Positions 59,377 through 64,000 of a stretch of DNA of 64,000 bases are shown here, one piece after another. The first letter of the stretch is position 1. Each line of letters begins with the position of its first letter. The stretch is from Apostichopus japonicus (taxonomy: Eukaryota; Echinodermata; Holothuroidea; Aspidochirotida; Stichopodidae). The notes under the pieces are model-generated. The model worked only from the letters and a program-made list of their open reading frames with translations. It made no database searches and was not told the DNA's origin. The position numbers and the translations under genes are program-made. The stretch is from NCBI RefSeq assembly GCF_037975245.1, contig NC_092572.1, forward strand, positions 21,440,489 through 21,504,488. The letters run 5' to 3'.

Positions 59377-59657
59377 CTTGAACTTGTAGCTCTTCGTTCT
59401 TTCCAGTACTATAGTACGTTTCGTGTGTGTAACGTCCACCATTTTTAGTGCTACATGTGATATTCTCAACGTCACCTGTGAATTTCTAAGCAGTTCTGCA
59501 TAACATTGTCCGATTATTTTAGTTGGATTTGCTTGATCGACGATCACCACTTGCTCGTGATCTTTAATCAATAATGCATACGCAAATGGACGTGTGTCAT
59601 CCAGATACCATGATATTGCAACATCACTGCCAATGGTCGATATATACGTGGATAACC
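59377..59657 (-). pseudogene. Pseudogene D', first-Ig-domain relic
   Basis: The acceptor and an open start (STYISTIGSDVAISWYLDD) are intact, but the frame shifts after LRISHVALK. The expected NGGRYTHETYYSTGK lies in the next frame. The donor GTAAGT is GTTAAT. The second-frame end LQVQVN runs to a stop. Confidence 0.7.
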
Positions 59658-61333
59658 CTGTAAACATCATCAACGGTTTAAGAATATTACTTCAGTTATT
59701 ATTATAAACATAATATAAGTCATTGTTTATTCAAAATATGCTAACACCCAGTTATTATTTTTAGTAAATGTTAGCAATGTTAAAATTGCTCATGACAAAT
59801 ATTTATTTCTGTCAGTGTATTATTACATGGTATATTTGTATCATGATTTGTATGCATGATGCCTAAAACCTAACATTGTGAGGTTTGGTGAGAAAACATA
59901 TATAAATAACTGGATACATAGTGGACCGCAACTGCAACACGTTGATTGCTAACAGTTTGGCTGTGAACTTTTTTACACTCAGACTTTTCTAGCTATTATT
60001 TGATCACTTTAGTAGCTAGATCATTGCATTTGAACAACACAAATCCTTTTGTCGAATTATCTTACCCAGTTGCAATGTGAGCTAACACTAAATTAGGATT
60101 ATATGCTCACATAGTTCCGTTCACCATATTACGTTGGACTGTGACGTAGGATACTGTTAGTTTATACTACATACAGCTTACATGGGGAATGTGTATTACT
60201 TATTTGTAGCTATTGTAGGAAACAAGCTTATTTAGGCTACATCGGACTGGGAATTGGCTCGAAGTCCGTTTACTCAGAGACCAACTAATGGATCCCACTG
60301 TAGTTCCAGCTGCAAATACTACTGTCAGGCTCGAATTGAATAGAATAACAACATTAATAATGGTAAACCATACCCATAAGTGTTTCTTTAAAAGGATTAG
60401 GAACAGAAACATATATATCCTATTTTCAAGCTATTGAAAGATGAACGCATGGGAGGTACACATATCTACTGAATGTTACATATATCTTGTTCAGTTACAA
60501 TTTCTTTAATATTAAGGAAAACTTCATGGCGTATCTCTTGTAGGCTGATATTAAAAATATTATTTTTGTTCCAATACATTTTCTTACTTGTTCTTACATT
60601 TTATTTATATGTTAGACAAAGTCAAGCAATTTCCTATCGAAAATTGAGATTGTCCCTATAAAAGAAATGGAAAGTAAATATTAAGATATCGGTCAATAGA
60701 CTATTCGTTCGTATGTAACACAAGACCAGGAGCTCGAACATTCTGATTTCCGTCGGTTATATCTTCACAAGAATCTCATAATCATGTCTGCTTAGTGTTC
60801 ATGTATACGAACGTTTGAGGATTGTAGTTAATGAACAGTTATAACGCATGCATTAACCACAGAGTGATTGTGCTTTATTTATTTAAGTAATAACTTGATG
60901 AAGCTCATTGTTTATTTAGAGAGTTTGACAATGAAAACGAAAGTAATAGCATGGTGGCTGATGACGGTTAGTTATTTATTTCTTTACTACAATAGTAATT
61001 GATACTAAACAAGTGGTGACAATTGTCCTAGAAAGAATATCTCCTTCAATCAAGCCCTCGATTACTTGATCAATACGTTACTTATTGTTAAATATGACGT
61101 TAAAATACACTCTCAATAATACATATGTTTTGTTTTCTGGTAGTTGTGACTGAGTTGTTGTACAACAGTTCTCTTCAATGTCAATATTTCCTTTAGTTTC
61201 AAAGTTGCACTATATATTAAATAATCGTCATCCCACATAGCAAACGTAATTTAGCACTCGTCAGGCACCAGGTAAAAGACATGACACTTTAACCCAATCA
61301 CAACTTTACGTTTTAGTTACATGCCAGCAACAG

Positions 61334-61337
<4 letters not shown>

Positions 61338-61385
<48 letters not shown>
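61338..61385. repeat. (TA)n microsatellite
   Basis: Pure AT dinucleotides at the place where the matching first copy has an interrupted run plus about 1 kb of extra sequence. Confidence 0.9.
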
Positions 61386-61391
<6 letters not shown>

Positions 61392-61531
61392 CTAACAACC
61401 GAACTAAATCGCAATGTGGATCATTTAAACCTAGCTTCCTAGCTGATAGCTGAATTAGGACTAAAGCACTAATGCTGCTTATTTCGGACTGACTGAACTA
61501 TATCCATAATAATATATAATATTTGTCTTCA

Positions 61532-61537
61532 TTTAAT
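61532..61537 (-). terminator. Possible variant polyadenylation signal of gene F
   Basis: ATTAAA on the minus strand about 20 bases after the TGA. A common variant, but in AT-rich DNA the match may be chance. Confidence 0.3.
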
Positions 61538-61555
61538 GCTTTTCTCTCAAGCGTG

Positions 61556-63966
61556 TCACTCAGGAAACAGCTCATGTTGACCAATAAGTAACATCTGCTC
61601 CTTTGGAATATCATCTTGCGTGGTACCTTCCTCAATTGTAGTGTTTAGTTTACCGATTGCCTCGTAAGCAAAGTCGTCCACACGAAAATTTCCCTTGTCT
61701 ACTCTATAGACAGAACAACAAAATTGTTACGAATAATCAACTCATTATGATAATGTTTATTATTCTAATAGCATTAACACATATACATTTTATATATACA
61801 TCAACGTAATACATATCATTTCGTTCAACAGAGAATAGTAACAAGATGCATCGCAAACATATAAATAACCGATTACACATATGTTTATTTTACGTACAAT
61901 CTTTGCAAGATGGATTTCCACGACACTTTAAATACAAATCGTTGCGTGTGATTGAAGTTTCGGCCAATATTTTGGTCGAACGTGTATAACTACTCACTGT
62001 CATACAATCACAATGTTGAGAATGTCTTTTAAAAAGCGCTAACTTTTTAGCTTGTACTTCAGCTAATTACAGTCGCGTTAGATTTCCTGCGCGCAAAAGA
62101 AAATCGTTCTCTTGATCAAAATATTGACACGCGAAGTTGAAATTAGATACATGGAAGGTACATCTTCACACAATTAAGAATGAACAGTAGCCTATTTGAT
62201 CAAAAAGGTGAAAACAACGAAGTATTAAACAGAGAAATGTATGGCTTCTTATATGACATAATTCATCTGAACTTTTATTTTGACACGCATAATGTGTCCG
62301 TCTCGTAAATATCAAATTCTCGTCATAACGAGTGCACTAAGCATATACGTAAATGTCTCAAATACAGTAATGTTTCACTGCTGGATGAAATACATATCGT
62401 TTAACAGCAAACATTTTCATCTCCAACTATCCTTTCGAGAGAAACGGTGCATATTAGCTCTTTTAACTAGAATATTTCATTCATGGGTATTTCATGTATC
62501 ACAACAGCTATCCAATATATCTAATGAATTTAGAAATCATCTTTTGTTAATTGTTTCTTAACAACGTTGAAACAAAATGAAACAAAAAAAAAATACTTAC
62601 TTCGCATATTGCGCAATATCTAGTTCACCTGAATATCCATCTGCAGCTGGTTACATTATGAAACAGAAATTATTGGTGTTAATATTAATATATATTTTCT
62701 ACTTCTCTATCGAGGTGTTTTAATCAGATCACTGTTTAGAAGTATTAAACAAATAATATATTATCTTAGTTGTACTTGCTTTGTCCAAAACACCTTTCCG
62801 CAATAAAGGTACATTCGTACAATGGAATGGTACGTTGGATGTGTCACTGAACAATTTAACTTCGTTAGATTCCTTGGCTTCCTAATCTTAACAAAATACT
62901 GTTTTTTTTTTGTTAAAAGGAAAGCAATACCACGATCAGATGGTATGCATTTGAACAAATACCAGCTCCATTATATGAGCAGATGGTCTAATTACTAGCC
63001 TTGATTAGTAACATATCCATATATGTATTTTGAATGCTGTTTGACACTTAGCTGGGTGATACAAGTGACCCATTGTGTTAATCATGTACGCTCGTTTGAC
63101 CCGTTCCTATTAAGCTAGTACATATTGCTTACAAGTTGTATCGTCGCAGGCATACGATAGTTGTCGATCGCTGTCTTCATCGAGGCTACAAATAAAGAAA
63201 AGTGGGAACAATTTCAAATATAGAACATATAGTACGCGAAGTCAAAAGTAGATCTCTTGTAGCTTTCATTGCAAACCCAAAGTGTTTTAATCAGATCACA
63301 ATATGACTATTAAAGAAAGACCTATTTAATATTTAACTATACGATTTTTGGGGAAAAACTAACAAACTATCTCAAATGTTGTAAACCGATAATATAACAA
63401 AATATCCTACTTTTTAAACAAATTTATAACTATTATATTACTTCATGTGGATGATTAGAAGAGGAGGATGAGAAACCCAACGTTTATACTGAAATGTCAA
63501 GGCACAGTCTTGTATTGTACTCACCATTTTTCATAATCAGAATCGGAATCCAGTTGAAAACTTGTACGGATGTTACCTATCGTAAGATGAAGACATTCAT
63601 GTGAGAGAGAGCCGATAAACAGTAAGGTACAACTTTGATCTCTTCTCAAGCACCATCGACGCCATATGATACGATTGGTCATATTGATACCTGTTAGAAA
63701 CTAAATACTACTAAAACTCCTTCCAGACGAAAAGTGCTTATATAGTAGTAGAATGTCCACAAATAAAAACAATTCGATACTAATCCGTATCTCGTTGAAT
63801 GCAAAGACGGCAGGTTCAGCAGTCAAGATGTTTTAGTGATACACAATGATCATCGGCTCTAGTTTAAGTACATACCAATGCATGCATGGATATACAGGGA
63901 TGTTAATGGACGTAATTACCTTTACAGGGGATGGCATAGGTTTCCATAGAAGTATCACATGTTACC
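61556..63966 (-). CDS. Gene F (partial): tail exons of a further receptor paralogue
   Basis: Five exons with joining phases: 63966-63920 (47 nt), 63576-63525 (52), 63185-63133 (53), 62640-62601 (40), 61703-61556 (148, TGA). The middle two have exactly the lengths and phases of tail exons 9 and 10 of gene A. Segments read TCDTSMETYAIPCKG, NIRTSFQLDSDSDYEKC, LDEDSDRQLSYACDDTTY, GYSGELDIAQYAK, VDDFAYEAIGKLNTT and LLIGQHELFPE. ELDI..YA aligns with ELDINGYA of A. The tail is acidic and tyrosine-rich (YGYSG, YAKV, YEAI), with no kinase. Exons for the ectodomain must lie beyond 64000. Confidence 0.75.
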
Positions 63967-64000
63967 CTGATAGATTAATGTTGGTGAAATGTTCCAGTAA

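Larger units (their letters stand above)
59658..61555. other. Stretch between pseudogene D' and gene F
   Basis: A minus-strand segment (about 60290-60412) starts with Met and a hydrophobic run (MFLFLILLKKHLWVW, then FTIINVVILF) and could be the old signal exon of D'. No donor in the needed phase was found. A (TA)n run lies at about 61338-61385. Confidence 0.4.

Overview
The window is AT-rich animal DNA: GT-AG introns, short exons of 19-321 nt, many (TA)n and (TCC)n microsatellites and tRNA-derived SINE-like repeats. A marine invertebrate deuterostome, perhaps an echinoderm such as a sea cucumber, fits the feel of the repeats and the multi-Ig receptor genes, but nothing in the sequence fixes the species. 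There are no bacterial genes, rRNA genes or CRISPR arrays.

The content is one rearranged cluster of paralogous immunoglobulin-domain membrane receptors, read here by hand from splice sites and exon phases. Gene A (minus, 7.5-16.1 kb) and gene C (minus, 48.3-57.2 kb) are intact 12-exon genes of 588 and 591 residues: signal peptide, four Ig-like domains, one membrane helix and a tyrosine-containing tail with no kinase. Gene B (plus, 24.3-40.2 kb) lies between them in the opposite orientation. It has the same ectodomain joined to a different membrane exon and a degenerate tyrosine-kinase domain (VAIK Lys, HRD Asp, catalytic Asn and the DFG Gly all replaced, plus an in-frame TGA in the catalytic loop). 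Gene F (minus, 61.6 kb to the right edge) is a further paralogue; only its last five exons are inside.

Broken relatives fill the gaps. D and D' (16.9-18.5 and 58.1-59.7 kb, minus) are upstream Ig pseudogene pieces. G and G' (3.06-3.71 and 43.88-44.53 kb, minus) are Ig-domain relics. One kinase-less tail exon survives inside the large intron 5 of gene B (32.60-32.69 kb).

The layout comes from duplication. Bases 1 to about 22.8 kb correspond in direct orientation to 40.82 to about 61.6 kb. The first about 8.55 kb of the two copies differ by only a handful of bases, and beyond a sharp point inside the intron between tail exons 9 and 10 they diverge by several percent. About 11.12-16.57 kb is also present inverted at about 23.82-29.01 kb, where it forms the ectodomain of gene B.

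The most unusual non-gene element is a tandem dimer of a 342-bp unit (1271-1921, copied at 42092-42742). Each unit holds a tRNA-like A-box/B-box region followed directly by a hammerhead-ribozyme-like fold. Each of the two ribozyme cores has one different substitution, and together they imply an intact ancestral core.
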